Notes: a model not told the origin generated them from the letters alone. A stretch of 37,683 nt of DNA from an uncultured beta proteobacterium (GCA_903837335.1 CAILUH010000071.1:1-37683), one strand, 5' to 3'. Counted from the first letter of the stretch, positions 7,906 to 17,901 are shown. Program-made: numbers and translations.

Positions 7906-8554
7906 GGAATTATTGATCCCGGCAACGCAACATGAGTTGCCCAGACCTAATCCGCAGACGCGTCGTGGGCGGATTCAAATGATTTTGCTTTTATTATTTT
8001 GCGCAGCGCCCGTCATCGCATCCTATTTGGCTTACTATGTTTTTAAACTAGAGGGCGGCAAAACCAATTTTGGCACTTTTGTGATCCCTCCTCAGGCAGT
8101 TAGCCCGGAATGGCTGGGAACCCCATTAACGGGTAAGTGGACTTTATTGGTAGCACGTCCAGCAGCAGCGTGCCGAGTCGGTAATGATGCTTGCGTTAAA
8201 ACTTTATATCTGATGCGCCAAGTTCGTATAGCACTGAGTAAAGAAAGTTCTCGCCTGCGTTTGATATGGGTAGTCAGTGATGGACAAGCAGTCGATCCAG
8301 AAATTCGACGCGCCTATGATCAATCTGCGGCAGGATTTGAGATGATCAATGCACCCACTTCGTCGACCCTGAAAGCGCAATGGGAGCAATGGCTCAATCG
8401 TGAAAATGCGGGCCAGCAAATTCAATTAATTGACCCCCGAGGCGATAAGATGATGTGGTTTCCTGCGGAAGCTTCGCCAAGCGATTTTGCCGCGATTCGA
8501 AAAGATTTAGATAAATTATTGCGACTTAACCATACGGGTGAAAGTTTACGATGA
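7895..8554 (+). CDS. Membrane-anchored thioredoxin-like/SCO-like protein of the cox locus
   Basis: 219-residue protein with one N-terminal membrane helix (about residues 28-48, IQMILLLLFCAAPVIASYLAYYVF) and a periplasmic domain that looks thioredoxin-like: a strand with GKWTLLVARP, then a helix with two cysteines (CRVGNDAC, spacing Cx6C), a strand RLRLIWVVSD, and a late strand QIQLIDPRGDKMMWFP. Equivalent genes sit between SURF1 and ctaA in many Burkholderiales and are often annotated as SCO-family or hypothetical proteins. The canonical SCO CxxxC copper site is absent, so I do not call it a SCO protein. GTG start inside the end of SURF1; its stop overlaps the ctaA start (ATGA). Confidence 0.72.
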   Translation: MKDKELLIPATQHELPRPNPQTRRGRIQMILLLLFCAAPVIASYLAYYVFKLEGGKTNFGTFVIPPQAVSPEWLGTPLTGKWTLLVARPAAACRVGNDACVKTLYLMRQVRIALSKESSRLRLIWVVSDGQAVDPEIRRAYDQSAAGFEMINAPTSSTLKAQWEQWLNRENAGQQIQLIDPRGDKMMWFPAEASPSDFAAIRKDLDKLLRLNHTGESLR

Positions 8555-9675
8555 ATGGCTTTGTCCTTTTCTTAGAGCTTGGATTAATTGCCTTATTTGT
8601 TGCTGGAATTCCAGCTGCGATTTTGATGTATCAGCGTCAATGGGGACATTTTCAACGCTTAAATTGGGCCTTAGTTTTTTTAACTTTTGATTTAATTGTT
8701 TTTGGTGCCTTTACACGATTGAGTGATTCTGGTTTAGGTTGCCCTGACTGGCCTGGATGTTACGGCACCTCAAACCCTTTGACAGCCCTTACGCAAATTC
8801 GTCTAGCAGAGGCTACCAATCCTGATGGCCCGGTAACAGTAATAAAAGCCTGGATCGAAATGATCCATCGCTATCTTGCTATGAGCCTAGGAGCACTTAT
8901 TTTGGTGCAATTGTTTATGGCTTTTCGGCAGCGTCATAAATTAAGTCTCCATGCTGTATACGCTAGCCTTGGCTTGTTATTTTTAGTCTGCTTGCAAGGC
9001 GCGTTTGGCGCGTGGACCGTAACTTTCAAATTGCAGCCGGTTATCGTCACTGGCCATTTAATTTTGGCGTTGCTTTTCTTTGGATCTTTGGTCTGGTATG
9101 CACAACAACCTTGGCCTCAATGGCAGTGGCAGCAGCCACGGCGGAAAACCATGATGCCCATGCATTTGATTGTGTTTGGTTTGGCGATGCTTTTAATCCA
9201 AATTACATTAGGGGCCTGGGTTAGCACTAATTATGCTGTTCTAGCCTGCCCAGATTTTCCGCTCTGTAAAGGTGAGTGGCTGCCGCCTATGGACTTGCAG
9301 GGCGGCTTTACTTTATGGCGCGAAGCAGGTCAGGATCCCAGCGGCGCTTATATTACTGCTGAAACTTTAGTGGCTATCCATTGGGCGCATCGTTGCTTCG
9401 CGGTTTTTGTATTGATTGTTTTAAGTTGGGTAACCTGGCGGGGATGGTATTTAGGCCGCTTACATCAATCCCCGCTGGCTGGATGGGCAAGTGCGCTATT
9501 TTTAATTTTATTAACTCAAATAGGGACTGGAATCTCTAATGTCATCTTTCAATGGCCATTAATTGCTGCACTCTTGCACACTGCAGGTGCTGCTGGCTTG
9601 ATATTTTGTTTGGTCCGAATGAGCTATTGGGCCAGTTGGTCCCCGAGTCACTTACGTGTAGTTACAAGAGCGTGA
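8551..9675 (+). CDS. ctaA: Heme A synthase CtaA/Cox15
   Basis: 374-residue integral membrane enzyme that oxidises the C8 methyl group of heme O to the formyl group of heme A. Eight helices are arranged as two similar four-helix halves, each with a conserved cysteine pair in the first periplasmic loop: [13 protein letters not shown] in the first half, [13 protein letters not shown] in the second. Heme-ligand histidines are visible in [26 protein letters not shown] and LLHTAG. The start ATG overlaps the preceding stop codon. ctaB follows 7 bases downstream, so both heme A synthesis enzymes are translated from one message. Confidence 0.96.
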   Translation: MNGFVLFLELGLIALFVAGIPAAILMYQRQWGHFQRLNWALVFLTFDLIVFGAFTRLSDSGLGCPDWPGCYGTSNPLTALTQIRLAEATNPDGPVTVIKAWIEMIHRYLAMSLGALILVQLFMAFRQRHKLSLHAVYASLGLLFLVCLQGAFGAWTVTFKLQPVIVTGHLILALLFFGSLVWYAQQPWPQWQWQQPRRKTMMPMHLIVFGLAMLLIQITLGAWVSTNYAVLACPDFPLCKGEWLPPMDLQGGFTLWREAGQDPSGAYITAETLVAIHWAHRCFAVFVLIVLSWVTWRGWYLGRLHQSPLAGWASALFLILLTQIGTGISNVIFQWPLIAALLHTAGAAGLIFCLVRMSYWASWSPSHLRVVTRA

Positions 9676-9682
9676 GTTCCAA

Positions 9683-10561
9683 TTGAAGCCACTTTATAAA
9701 ATGCCTAAGTGGCGCCAATATTGGGTTTTAACTAAACCCAGGGTGACGCAATTAGCTGTTTTTTGTGCTGTGATTGGCATGTTTTTAGCGACACCAGGTA
9801 TGGTGCCATACCGCGTATTAATTGGTGGTGTTGTAGGCATTTGGTTATTGGCAGGCGCTGCCTTTGCAGTAAATTGTTTAATTGAGCAAGTCGTTGATGC
9901 CAAAATGCGGCGCACCTCGTGGCGTCCTTCGGCCACAGGAGAATTGTCGGCTTATCAAATCATTGTCTTTTCAATTGTGCTTGGTTCAGTAGGCATGGTT
10001 GTGTTGTGGAATTTCACCAATCCGTTAACTATGTGGCTTACCGTTGCGACCTTTGTCGGCTATGCGGTTATTTACACTTGGCTCTTAAAGCCTGCCACCC
10101 CACAAAATATTGTCATTGGTGGTTTATCTGGTGCAATGCCCCCTGCACTTGGTTGGGCAGCAGTAACGAATACTGTTTCAGCTGAAGCCTGGTTACTCGT
10201 GTTAATTATTTTTGTTTGGACTCCGCCGCATTTCTGGGCCCTTGCTCTATATCGTCGCGAAGATTATGTGCAGTCTGGCTTGCCCATGTTGCCAGTTACC
10301 CACGGCGAACGTTTTACCCTCCTAAATATTTTGTTGTACACCCTCATTCTCTTAGCGGCCACGGTATTGCCGTATTTATATGGCATGAGTGGCTGGATTT
10401 ATTTACTGTCTGCACTCATATTAGGCGGCATATTTATGGCCTATGTCATTGCCCTGTTTATTTCTTATAGCGATGCATTGGCGAAAAAAACCTTTCGGTA
10501 TTCAATTACCTATTTATCTTTATTATTTGCAGCATTCCTCGTCGATCATTACATCAATTAA
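9683..10561 (+). CDS. ctaB: Protoheme IX farnesyltransferase (heme O synthase)
   Basis: 292-residue UbiA-superfamily prenyltransferase that attaches a farnesyl group to heme B to make heme O, the substrate of CtaA. About nine membrane helices. The first prenyl-diphosphate binding region reads [19 protein letters not shown], including the Mg-binding aspartate and the invariant MxRTxxRP; the second is [11 protein letters not shown]. The N-terminal LTKPRVTQL is also diagnostic. The start is a TTG at 9683, 7 bases after ctaA; an in-frame ATG at 9701 is an alternative. Length agrees with the family. Confidence 0.96.
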   Translation: MKPLYKMPKWRQYWVLTKPRVTQLAVFCAVIGMFLATPGMVPYRVLIGGVVGIWLLAGAAFAVNCLIEQVVDAKMRRTSWRPSATGELSAYQIIVFSIVLGSVGMVVLWNFTNPLTMWLTVATFVGYAVIYTWLLKPATPQNIVIGGLSGAMPPALGWAAVTNTVSAEAWLLVLIIFVWTPPHFWALALYRREDYVQSGLPMLPVTHGERFTLLNILLYTLILLAATVLPYLYGMSGWIYLLSALILGGIFMAYVIALFISYSDALAKKTFRYSITYLSLLFAAFLVDHYIN

Positions 10562-10569
10562 AATTTGTC

Positions 10570-11169
10570 ATGATTATTTTCTTACGCGCAATAACTCGAA
10601 TTATTTTATTTTTCTCTTTGGCTTGGGTATTAGCAGCATGCGATTCAAAGCCTACCTTTAAAAACGTCGATATCACGGGTAGTAAGGCATTCGGCACCAA
10701 TTTCGGCTTAATCGATGTTGATGGTAGACTCCGTACACTTGCTGACTATCAGGGTAAAGCAGTGGTGATGTTTTTTGGTTATACCCATTGCCCTGATGTA
10801 TGTCCAACGACCTTAATTGAAATGCAAGAAGTGATGAGTTTATTAGGTCCGCAAGCGGCTAAAGTGCAAGTGATTTTCGTTACACTTGACCCAGAGCGCG
10901 ATACAGCTGAGGTATTGAAGCAGTATGTACCTGCATTTAATCCAAGTTTTATCGGTTTACGACCCGCCAATGAAGAGGCTTTAAATCGGCTCACCAAAGA
11001 ATTTAAAATTTACTATAAACGCGTTCCGGGTTTATCCCCAAATACTTACACCATCGATCACACTGCAGGCAGTTATGTATTTGATCCAAAGGGACAGCTA
11101 CGGCTTTATATTAAACATGGTCAAGGGCCTGAAGTATTGGCCCAAGATTTAAAGACGATCTTGCAATAG
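10570..11169 (+). CDS. SCO1/SenC family copper chaperone lipoprotein
   Basis: 199-residue periplasmic protein that delivers copper to the CuA site of subunit II. The signal peptide ends in a lipobox LAAC (C24), so it should be a lipoprotein. The copper-binding CPDVCP (CxxxC) lies in a thioredoxin fold at YTHCPDVCPTTL, and the third ligand histidine is in YTIDHTAGSYVFD. Last gene of the cox locus, 8 bases after ctaB. Its last 21 bases overlap the 3' end of the convergent rpoH gene, and no terminator is visible in the overlap. Confidence 0.95.
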   Translation: MIIFLRAITRIILFFSLAWVLAACDSKPTFKNVDITGSKAFGTNFGLIDVDGRLRTLADYQGKAVVMFFGYTHCPDVCPTTLIEMQEVMSLLGPQAAKVQVIFVTLDPERDTAEVLKQYVPAFNPSFIGLRPANEEALNRLTKEFKIYYKRVPGLSPNTYTIDHTAGSYVFDPKGQLRLYIKHGQGPEVLAQDLKTILQ

Positions 11170-12078
11170 CGTCCGCATTTTTTTTAATGCTGCACCTTCA
11201 ATTTGACGCACTCGTTCGGCAGAGATGCCATATTCGTTTGCCAGCTCATGAAGCGTTTTCGCGCCATTGCCCTCAGCATTAACAGCCAACCAACGCGCTT
11301 GCACAATATCCCGGCTTCGTTCATCAAGGCCCTGTAAGGCCTTTTCTAGTTTTGGCCCTTGCATAGCATTGGTCTCAGCTTGCGCCATCACTGCAGTGGG
11401 TTCATGACGTTCGTCACTAAGCCATTGAATCGGTGCATAAGCTTCATCATCTTGATCATCGCGCTCGAGTGCGACATCGCCACCAGCTAAGCGCATTTCC
11501 ATTTCTCTAACATCAGCACCCCGTACATCAAGTGACTTTGCTAATGCCTCAATTTCGCCGGGCGATAAAGCATTAAGGGTGGGTTTGTTACTGCGCAAAT
11601 TAAAAAATAATTTACGTTGTGCTTTGGTAGTGGCCAACTTTACCAAGCGCCAATTTTTTAAAATATATTCATGGATCTCAGCTTTGATCCAGTAAATGGC
11701 ATACGATACGAGCCGTGCGCCTTGATTTGGATCGTAGCGCTTCACCGCTTTCATCAGTCCAACATTACCTTCTTGGATCAAATCAGCATGAGGAATTCCA
11801 TAACCCAAATATTGGCGGGCTACTGAAACCACTAAACGCAAGTGAGATAACACTAAGCCACGAGCAGCATCAACATTTTCGGTCTGACGGTAGTCTTGGG
11901 ATAAATGTAATTCTTCGGCAGCGCTTAACATCGGCAAGCGATTAACGTAGCTAATATAGGCATCTAAAGTGCCAACCCCAAGGGTGGGTAGAGTAGAAAA
12001 AGCAGCAAAGTTTGAGCCAGCTCGAGTCACGGGCTGCATCGCTTCACGAATCGGTGTAGTGCGTTTTTTGTAGTTCAT
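11149..12078 (-). CDS. rpoH: RNA polymerase heat-shock sigma factor RpoH (sigma-32)
   Basis: 309-residue sigma factor that directs transcription of heat-shock genes. Region 2 is clear (LIQEGNVGLMKAVKRYDP, then SYAIYWIKAEIHEYILKNWR) and is followed by the RpoH box, QRKLFFNLR, which separates sigma-32 from other sigma factors. Region 4 has the helix-turn-helix LHELANEYGISAERVRQIE. The length is normal, with a slightly long N-terminus before YISYVNRLPML. Starts at the ATG 12078-12076. A CIRCE operator and a good sigma-70 promoter lie directly upstream, so expression is probably repressed by HrcA. The 3' end overlaps the SCO gene by 21 bases. Confidence 0.96.
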   Translation of the reverse strand: MNYKKRTTPIREAMQPVTRAGSNFAAFSTLPTLGVGTLDAYISYVNRLPMLSAAEELHLSQDYRQTENVDAARGLVLSHLRLVVSVARQYLGYGIPHADLIQEGNVGLMKAVKRYDPNQGARLVSYAIYWIKAEIHEYILKNWRLVKLATTKAQRKLFFNLRSNKPTLNALSPGEIEALAKSLDVRGADVREMEMRLAGGDVALERDDQDDEAYAPIQWLSDERHEPTAVMAQAETNAMQGPKLEKALQGLDERSRDIVQARWLAVNAEGNGAKTLHELANEYGISAERVRQIEGAALKKMRTLLQDRL

Positions 12079-12100
12079 CGTTGCTTGGGCATGAGCTCTA

Positions 12101-12129
12101 ATAATACCTCATTTTAGCACTCTTAGCAA
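12101..12129 (-). promoter_or_regulatory. Putative rpoH sigma-70 promoter
   Basis: On the minus strand, -35 TTGCTA (12129-12124) and -10 TATTAT (12106-12101) are separated by 17 bases. Transcription would start near 12094, giving a leader of about 16 bases before the rpoH ATG. The -35 lies inside the spacer of the CIRCE operator. Predicted by eye. Confidence 0.6.
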
Positions 12130-12140
12130 GCGAGTGCCAG
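12114..12140 (-). promoter_or_regulatory. CIRCE operator (HrcA binding site) upstream of rpoH
   Basis: Reading the plus strand, the left arm TTAGCACTC (12114-12122) and right arm GAGTGCCAG (12132-12140) are separated by exactly 9 bases. This matches the CIRCE consensus TTAGCACTC-N9-GAGTGCTAA in 16 of 18 arm positions. It overlaps the -35 and spacer of the predicted rpoH promoter, the usual arrangement for repression by HrcA. CIRCE upstream of rpoH has been reported for betaproteobacteria. HrcA itself is not encoded in this window. Confidence 0.88.
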
Positions 12141-12168
12141 AACAAAATTATGAGTATAAGTAATTGAT

Positions 12169-13059
12169 TTAATTAAATAATTCTGCTGCATAGGTATCTG
12201 CATTAAAGGCAATGAGATCAGCCAAACCCTCGCCTTTACCAAGGGCTAAGATATGGGGTTTTTCGGCACCTTGGAGTAATTGGGCTAAGGCACAAATAAC
12301 CCCGCCTTTGGCTGTGCCATCGAGCTTCGTAATAATTAAATCGCTTAAGCCCAGTGCAGCATGAAAGGCTTTTACTTGGCTAAGCCCATTTTGCCCGGTA
12401 TTGCCATCCAAAATTAACAGAGTATGGTGCGGTGCCCCAGGTAAGATTTTGCCAATCACCCGTTTAATTTTTTGCAACTCTGCCATTAAGTGGTCTTGGG
12501 TTGAAAGTCGCCCAGCCGTATCAATCATGAGTATGTCTGATTGCCGGGAAATTGCCGCTTGAATTGCATCATGGGCAACTGCTGCGGCATCGGCGCCATC
12601 TTGGGTAATAACCTCAACTTGATTGCGCAAACCCCATTCCTGTAATTGCTGACGTGCGGCAGCCCGAAATGTATCGCCCGCTGCCAATAGAATAGATTTA
12701 CCTTGGTTTTGAAAGTGATGACATAGTTTGCCAATGGTGGTGGTTTTACCAGCACCATTTACACCAACAATTAACCAGACTTCAGGACGAGCAAGAGGCA
12801 CTGCGTTGAGAAGGGGATTCGAGCTTGGCTCGAGGGGTTTCAGTAGCTCAGCCACCAACTGAATTAAAAGCACCTGCAGATCAGTCGCCGAAGCTGTTTT
12901 TTGTAATTTAGCCGCCCGCCGTAAGGCGATGATTAGGGCTTCAGTAGTAGGTAAGCCAACATCACTTTGCAGTAAGGCTTCTTCCAGAGCCATAAACCAT
13001 GCTTCATCAGCTTGATTGGATTTAAATAATGCGCCGAGGGTTTTACGTAAACCAAACAT
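12169..13059 (-). CDS. ftsY: Signal recognition particle receptor FtsY (short form)
   Basis: 296-residue SRP GTPase that receives ribosome-nascent chain complexes at the inner membrane. It consists almost only of the NG domain: an N-domain helical bundle (about residues 1-90, with EALLQSDVGLPTTE), then the G domain with GVNGAGKTTT (99-108), GDTFRAAA, DTAGRLS and TKLDGTAKGG. The acidic A domain of E. coli FtsY is missing, which is common in shorter homologues. The usual C-terminal GxGE motif reads ALGKGEGLADL here. Upstream of rpoH on the same strand with a 90-base gap; divergent from the M16 peptidase pair. Confidence 0.94.
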   Translation of the reverse strand: MFGLRKTLGALFKSNQADEAWFMALEEALLQSDVGLPTTEALIIALRRAAKLQKTASATDLQVLLIQLVAELLKPLEPSSNPLLNAVPLARPEVWLIVGVNGAGKTTTIGKLCHHFQNQGKSILLAAGDTFRAAARQQLQEWGLRNQVEVITQDGADAAAVAHDAIQAAISRQSDILMIDTAGRLSTQDHLMAELQKIKRVIGKILPGAPHHTLLILDGNTGQNGLSQVKAFHAALGLSDLIITKLDGTAKGGVICALAQLLQGAEKPHILALGKGEGLADLIAFNADTYAAELFN

Positions 13060-13120
13060 AATCGATACAATCTAAAAGATGCATCTTATCAATTTAATCT
13101 CTCGGATCGTGAATTAATCG

Positions 13121-14485
13121 ATGCGCTACTCAGCATTAAAAACTTATCTAGCCCTTATTTTATTCCTGTTTTTTCATTATTCAGCAGCCGAAGTAATGTC
13201 TCCTCAAGTAGAGACTCAGGAATTTACCCTTAATAACGGCTTACGGTTGATTGTGCGAGAAGACCATCGGGCGCCTACCGTAGCTCATATGGTGTGGTAT
13301 CGCGCGGGCTCAATGGATGAAGTCAATGGCAAAACCGGCGTTGCCCATGTACTTGAACACATGATGTTTAAGGGAACGGATAAGGTTAAGACAGGGGAAT
13401 TTTCTCGTTTAGTCGCGGCTGTGGGGGGACGTGAAAATGCTTTTACTTCGCTTGATTACACGGCCTATTTTCAACAAGTTGAAAAATCGAAATTAGCTAC
13501 GGTCATGCAACTAGAGGCTGACCGTATGAGCAACCTCAATTTTGACGATGCCGAATTTAAAAAAGAAATTCAGGTCATTATGGAAGAAAGGCGCTTACGT
13601 ACTGAAGACAATCCCAATGCCATCATGAATGAGACTCTGATGGCCACCGCTTTTATGAGTTCCCCTTATCGTCACCCTGTCATCGGCTGGATGAATGATA
13701 TAGAAAACATGCAGGCAGTAGATGCACGCAATTGGTATGCCAATTGGTATGCCCCCAATAATGCCATCGTCGTTATTAGCGGTGATGTCGACCCAGCTAA
13801 AGTCTATGTTTTAGCTGAACAATATTACGGTCAACTGCAGTCAAAAATGTTACCCGTGCGCAAGCCCCAAATAGAGCCGGCACAAATTGGCATTAAAAAT
13901 GTTCTCGTTCAGGCGCCAGCAGATACCCCACAGATTACGATGGCGTGGAAAGTGCCCCATTTGGATCCAAGTAGGCCTGACCAAGTAGAGCCATTCGCTA
14001 TAGAGGTTTTGGGCGGGGTTTTAGATGGCTATGACAATGCCCGCTTAACTCGTGCCTTAGTAAAACAACAGCGTTTAGCAGATGGCGTTGATGCTGCTTA
14101 CGACTTAATTTCACGCGGACCGCAGCTATTTCAAATTAGTGCCACTGTCGCAAAAGGAAAAACAGTTGCCCAGGTGCAAGTTGGCATTCGTCAGGTGCTA
14201 CAGGAGTTAATCACCCAAGGTGTCACCGAAGCTGAGCTAAAGCGGATTAAAGTCCGCATCTTAGCGAATCAAATATATAAACGGGACTCCATTTTTGGGC
14301 AAGCAATGGAAATTGGCAGCGCTGAAATTGCTGGATTTTCATGGCGAGATTTAGACTCCTTGTTAGCACGTATTCAGGCTGTTACTCCTGCGCAAGTTCA
14401 GGCGGTTGCTAAACGCTACCTCGTCGATGAAGGTTTAACTATAGCTGTGTTAGATCCCCAGCAACGAAAGGCAAAGAGCCAATGA
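13121..14485 (+). CDS. M16B family zinc metallopeptidase (catalytic subunit), periplasmic
   Basis: 454-residue peptidase of the pitrilysin/M16 family. A Sec signal peptide (residues 1 to about 23) precedes the catalytic domain. The inverted zinc motif HxxEH is intact as HVLEH (H76, E79, H80), and the downstream zinc-ligand glutamate is in VIMEERR (E155/E156). A second M16 domain fills the C-terminal half. Such proteins usually pair with a non-catalytic M16 partner, which is encoded immediately downstream with a 4-base ATGA overlap. The substrate is unknown. The ATG at 13121 lacks a clear ribosome binding site. Confidence 0.92.
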   Translation: MRYSALKTYLALILFLFFHYSAAEVMSPQVETQEFTLNNGLRLIVREDHRAPTVAHMVWYRAGSMDEVNGKTGVAHVLEHMMFKGTDKVKTGEFSRLVAAVGGRENAFTSLDYTAYFQQVEKSKLATVMQLEADRMSNLNFDDAEFKKEIQVIMEERRLRTEDNPNAIMNETLMATAFMSSPYRHPVIGWMNDIENMQAVDARNWYANWYAPNNAIVVISGDVDPAKVYVLAEQYYGQLQSKMLPVRKPQIEPAQIGIKNVLVQAPADTPQITMAWKVPHLDPSRPDQVEPFAIEVLGGVLDGYDNARLTRALVKQQRLADGVDAAYDLISRGPQLFQISATVAKGKTVAQVQVGIRQVLQELITQGVTEAELKRIKVRILANQIYKRDSIFGQAMEIGSAEIAGFSWRDLDSLLARIQAVTPAQVQAVAKRYLVDEGLTIAVLDPQQRKAKSQ

Positions 14486-15831
14486 AGTTGATACTGAAGA
14501 TGCTGGCGCTTAGCATAGCGAGTGCCATTATTGTGATGTCATCTGCATGGGCAACTCCACCAATTGAAACGCTTAACTTAGCTAACAATGCGCGCGCTTA
14601 CTTAATTCAAACCAAAGGCTTACCAATTATCGATATTGAAGTGACTATTGATGCGGGTGAGCAATATGATCCCCCCAATAAAAAAGGCTTAGCTGCTCTT
14701 ACGGCTAGCTTATTAAGTCTTGGTACGCAGAGCGGCAAGAGCGTGTTAAGTGAGGCTGCGATTGCAGATGAAGTTGCCGACTTGGGAGCCAGTTTATCGG
14801 TAGCAGCAGGCGGCGAGAGGGCTTCACTGCGCATCCGTAGTCTCAGTCGCGCCGACCTGCGTCAACGGGTGGTTGAATTAGGTGCAACCATTTTGGCGCA
14901 TCCGAGTTTTGAACCCAAAATTGTTGCCCGCGAAAAACAACGCTTAATTGCTGCATTATTAGAGGCAGAAACGAAGCCCGAATTTATTTTAGAGCGGCGT
15001 TTTAAAAAAGTAGTCTATCGCGACTATCCGCTTGGTTCTTTTGCTACACCGCAGTCTATTGAGCAAATTCAAGTTAGCGATCTCAAGCAATTTCATCAAT
15101 TGTTTTATCGACGTGATCGGATGACAGTTAATTTAGTTGGTGATCTTGGTCCGCTTGAGGCAACGCAAATTGCCCAGGCACTGATCTTGCAATTGTCACC
15201 AACCGGCCCAGCTATCCCAGCCTTACCGCTGCTGACTGAATCACCTATCGAGCCAGCCGCCGCAAGAGAAGCCCAAATTGCCTTCGATGCGCAGCAAACC
15301 CATATTGCTATGGGTATGACCGCTGTGCCCCGCAATGATCCCGATTATTTCCCCTTGCTTGTTGGGAACTATGTTTTAGGTGGCGGCGGTTTTGTTTCGC
15401 GCCTTATGAATGAGGTACGAGAAAAACGAGGCTTAGCTTATAGTGTTTCAAGTTACTTTAGTCCAGGCAAGAGCAATGGTATTTTCCAGGCCGGTTTACA
15501 AACACGTAATGACCAGGCTGCCCTAGCTTTGGAGGTGATGCGTGAGACGATTGCCCGTTTTATTAGTGAGGGCCCGAGCCCAGCCGATTTATTAGCAGCT
15601 AAAGCAAATTTAAGTAATGGCTTTCCCTTGCGCATTGATAGTAATCGTAAGTTGCTCGACAATCTATCTTCAATCACGTGGAATAATTTACCCCTGGATA
15701 CCTTGGAAACTTGGACGAAACAACTAGAGTTGGTCACAGTTGAACAAGTACGCCAAGCCTTTCAAAAACATTTGGCGATGAATCGAATGCAAACAGTCAT
15801 AGTTGGGGCTAGCATCACACCCAAAAAATAA
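14482..15831 (+). CDS. M16B family peptidase-like protein (non-catalytic partner), periplasmic
   Basis: 449-residue M16 protein with a signal peptide ending near SSAWA (residue 25). At the place where the catalytic partner has HxxEH, this one reads GLAALTASLLSLGT, so the zinc site is absent. It keeps the arginine/tyrosine motif of the second half, EVREKRGLAYSVSSYF, which in M16B heterodimers contributes to substrate binding. Together with the upstream gene it should form an active/inactive heterodimer, as known for mitochondrial processing peptidase and bacterial M16B pairs. Family assignment firm; substrate unknown. Confidence 0.92.
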   Translation: MKLILKMLALSIASAIIVMSSAWATPPIETLNLANNARAYLIQTKGLPIIDIEVTIDAGEQYDPPNKKGLAALTASLLSLGTQSGKSVLSEAAIADEVADLGASLSVAAGGERASLRIRSLSRADLRQRVVELGATILAHPSFEPKIVAREKQRLIAALLEAETKPEFILERRFKKVVYRDYPLGSFATPQSIEQIQVSDLKQFHQLFYRRDRMTVNLVGDLGPLEATQIAQALILQLSPTGPAIPALPLLTESPIEPAAAREAQIAFDAQQTHIAMGMTAVPRNDPDYFPLLVGNYVLGGGGFVSRLMNEVREKRGLAYSVSSYFSPGKSNGIFQAGLQTRNDQAALALEVMRETIARFISEGPSPADLLAAKANLSNGFPLRIDSNRKLLDNLSSITWNNLPLDTLETWTKQLELVTVEQVRQAFQKHLAMNRMQTVIVGASITPKK

Positions 15832-15853
15832 GTGTTAGTGATTCAAAAAAGCC

Positions 15854-16465
15854 ATGAGTTTCATTAAATCACCTCGACCTTTACCGCAGCAAATTAGAAT
15901 TATTGGTGGAGTTTGGCGTAGTCGCCAAATTAAAGTAATTAATCAACCTGGCTTGCGGCCCAGTACTGATCGCTTACGCGAAACATTATTTAATTGGTTG
16001 GGTCAAGATTTAAGTGGCTTGCGTTGCCTCGATGTATTTGCAGGCGCGGGCGCTTTAGGATTTGAAGCGGCGTCGCGTAATGCCGCCCTAGTGGAATTAA
16101 TTGAAAAAAACAAAAACGCTTTTTTGAATTTGACGCTTAATCTTCAAAATCTGCACAGTTACCCTGTGGCTGGACAAATTACCTTACTACAGGGGGATGG
16201 CTTACAGTTTTTAAAAGCGCAAACCGCAGGATCATGGGATTTAATTTTTCTTGATCCACCCTTTCAAGAGCCCCATTTGCTTATCGATGCCGCTAAAGAG
16301 GCTGGCCGAGCTTGCACATCAAGTCCTCAGAGCGCAATATACATTGAGTGTCCTCTAAGCACAGATAAAGCGAATCTCATTTCGGCCCTGCAGAATTGGA
16401 CTTGTGTCAAAGAGTTGGCCATCGGGCAGACCTTAGCATTGCTGTTTCGGGCCACTTCAGGCTAA
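15854..16465 (+). CDS. rsmD: 16S rRNA (guanine966-N2)-methyltransferase RsmD
   Basis: 203-residue SAM-dependent enzyme that methylates G966 of 16S rRNA on the assembled 30S particle. The N-terminal RIIGGVWRSRQI and RPSTDRLRETLFNWLG are typical. The SAM loop is CLDVFAGAGALGFEAASR (near residues 57-75) and the catalytic motif is DLIFLDPPF. Length is normal. It begins 22 bases after the M16 pair and is followed by coaD, the usual rsmD-coaD arrangement of proteobacteria. Confidence 0.95.
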   Translation: MSFIKSPRPLPQQIRIIGGVWRSRQIKVINQPGLRPSTDRLRETLFNWLGQDLSGLRCLDVFAGAGALGFEAASRNAALVELIEKNKNAFLNLTLNLQNLHSYPVAGQITLLQGDGLQFLKAQTAGSWDLIFLDPPFQEPHLLIDAAKEAGRACTSSPQSAIYIECPLSTDKANLISALQNWTCVKELAIGQTLALLFRATSG

Positions 16466-16514
16466 ACTGCGGTCTACTTATAGAGAGTGAAGCAATAATA
16501 AAAGAGGGGGAAGT

Positions 16515-17003
16515 ATGGCAGTAGCTGTTTACCCAGGTACCTTTGATCCGTTCACCCGAGGGCATGAAGATTTAGTCCGTCGCGCTTCGAGTATTTTTGG
16601 CGAAGTCATTGTCGGGGTTGCTGATAGTCGCAGCAAGAAGCCTTTTTTTAATCTTGAAGAGCGTATTGCCATTGCCAAAGAGGTTTTAAACCACTATAGC
16701 AATGTAAAAATAGTCGGTTTCACAGGTCTGTTAAAAGATTTTGCCCGTGAGCATCAAGCACGGGTCATCGTCCGCGGTTTGCGAGCCGTATCCGATTTTG
16801 AATATGAGTTTCAAATGGCAGGTATGAATCGCTATTTATTACCCGATGTCGAAACCTTATTTTTAACGCCATCTGATCAATATCAATTTATTTCGGGAAC
16901 CTTTGTGCGTGAGATTGCCTTAATGGGTGGGGATGTGAGTAAGTTTGTTTTTCCTTCGGTAGAAAAATGGTTAGCTAAAAAAATAGCTGAACACAAACCA
17001 TAA
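16515..17003 (+). CDS. coaD: Phosphopantetheine adenylyltransferase
   Basis: 162-residue nucleotidyltransferase that transfers AMP from ATP to 4'-phosphopantetheine in coenzyme A synthesis. The N-terminal [15 protein letters not shown] contains the TxGH nucleotide-binding motif; [18 protein letters not shown] and the C-terminal [11 protein letters not shown] are also diagnostic (G instead of S in the second half of the ISS motif). A strong ribosome binding site GGGGGAA lies just before the ATG. It follows rsmD by 49 bases and precedes the ferredoxin gene by 14. Confidence 0.97.
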   Translation: MAVAVYPGTFDPFTRGHEDLVRRASSIFGEVIVGVADSRSKKPFFNLEERIAIAKEVLNHYSNVKIVGFTGLLKDFAREHQARVIVRGLRAVSDFEYEFQMAGMNRYLLPDVETLFLTPSDQYQFISGTFVREIALMGGDVSKFVFPSVEKWLAKKIAEHKP

Positions 17004-17008
17004 AATAA

Positions 17009-17895
<887 letters not shown>

Positions 17896-17901
17896 GATGC
17901 T

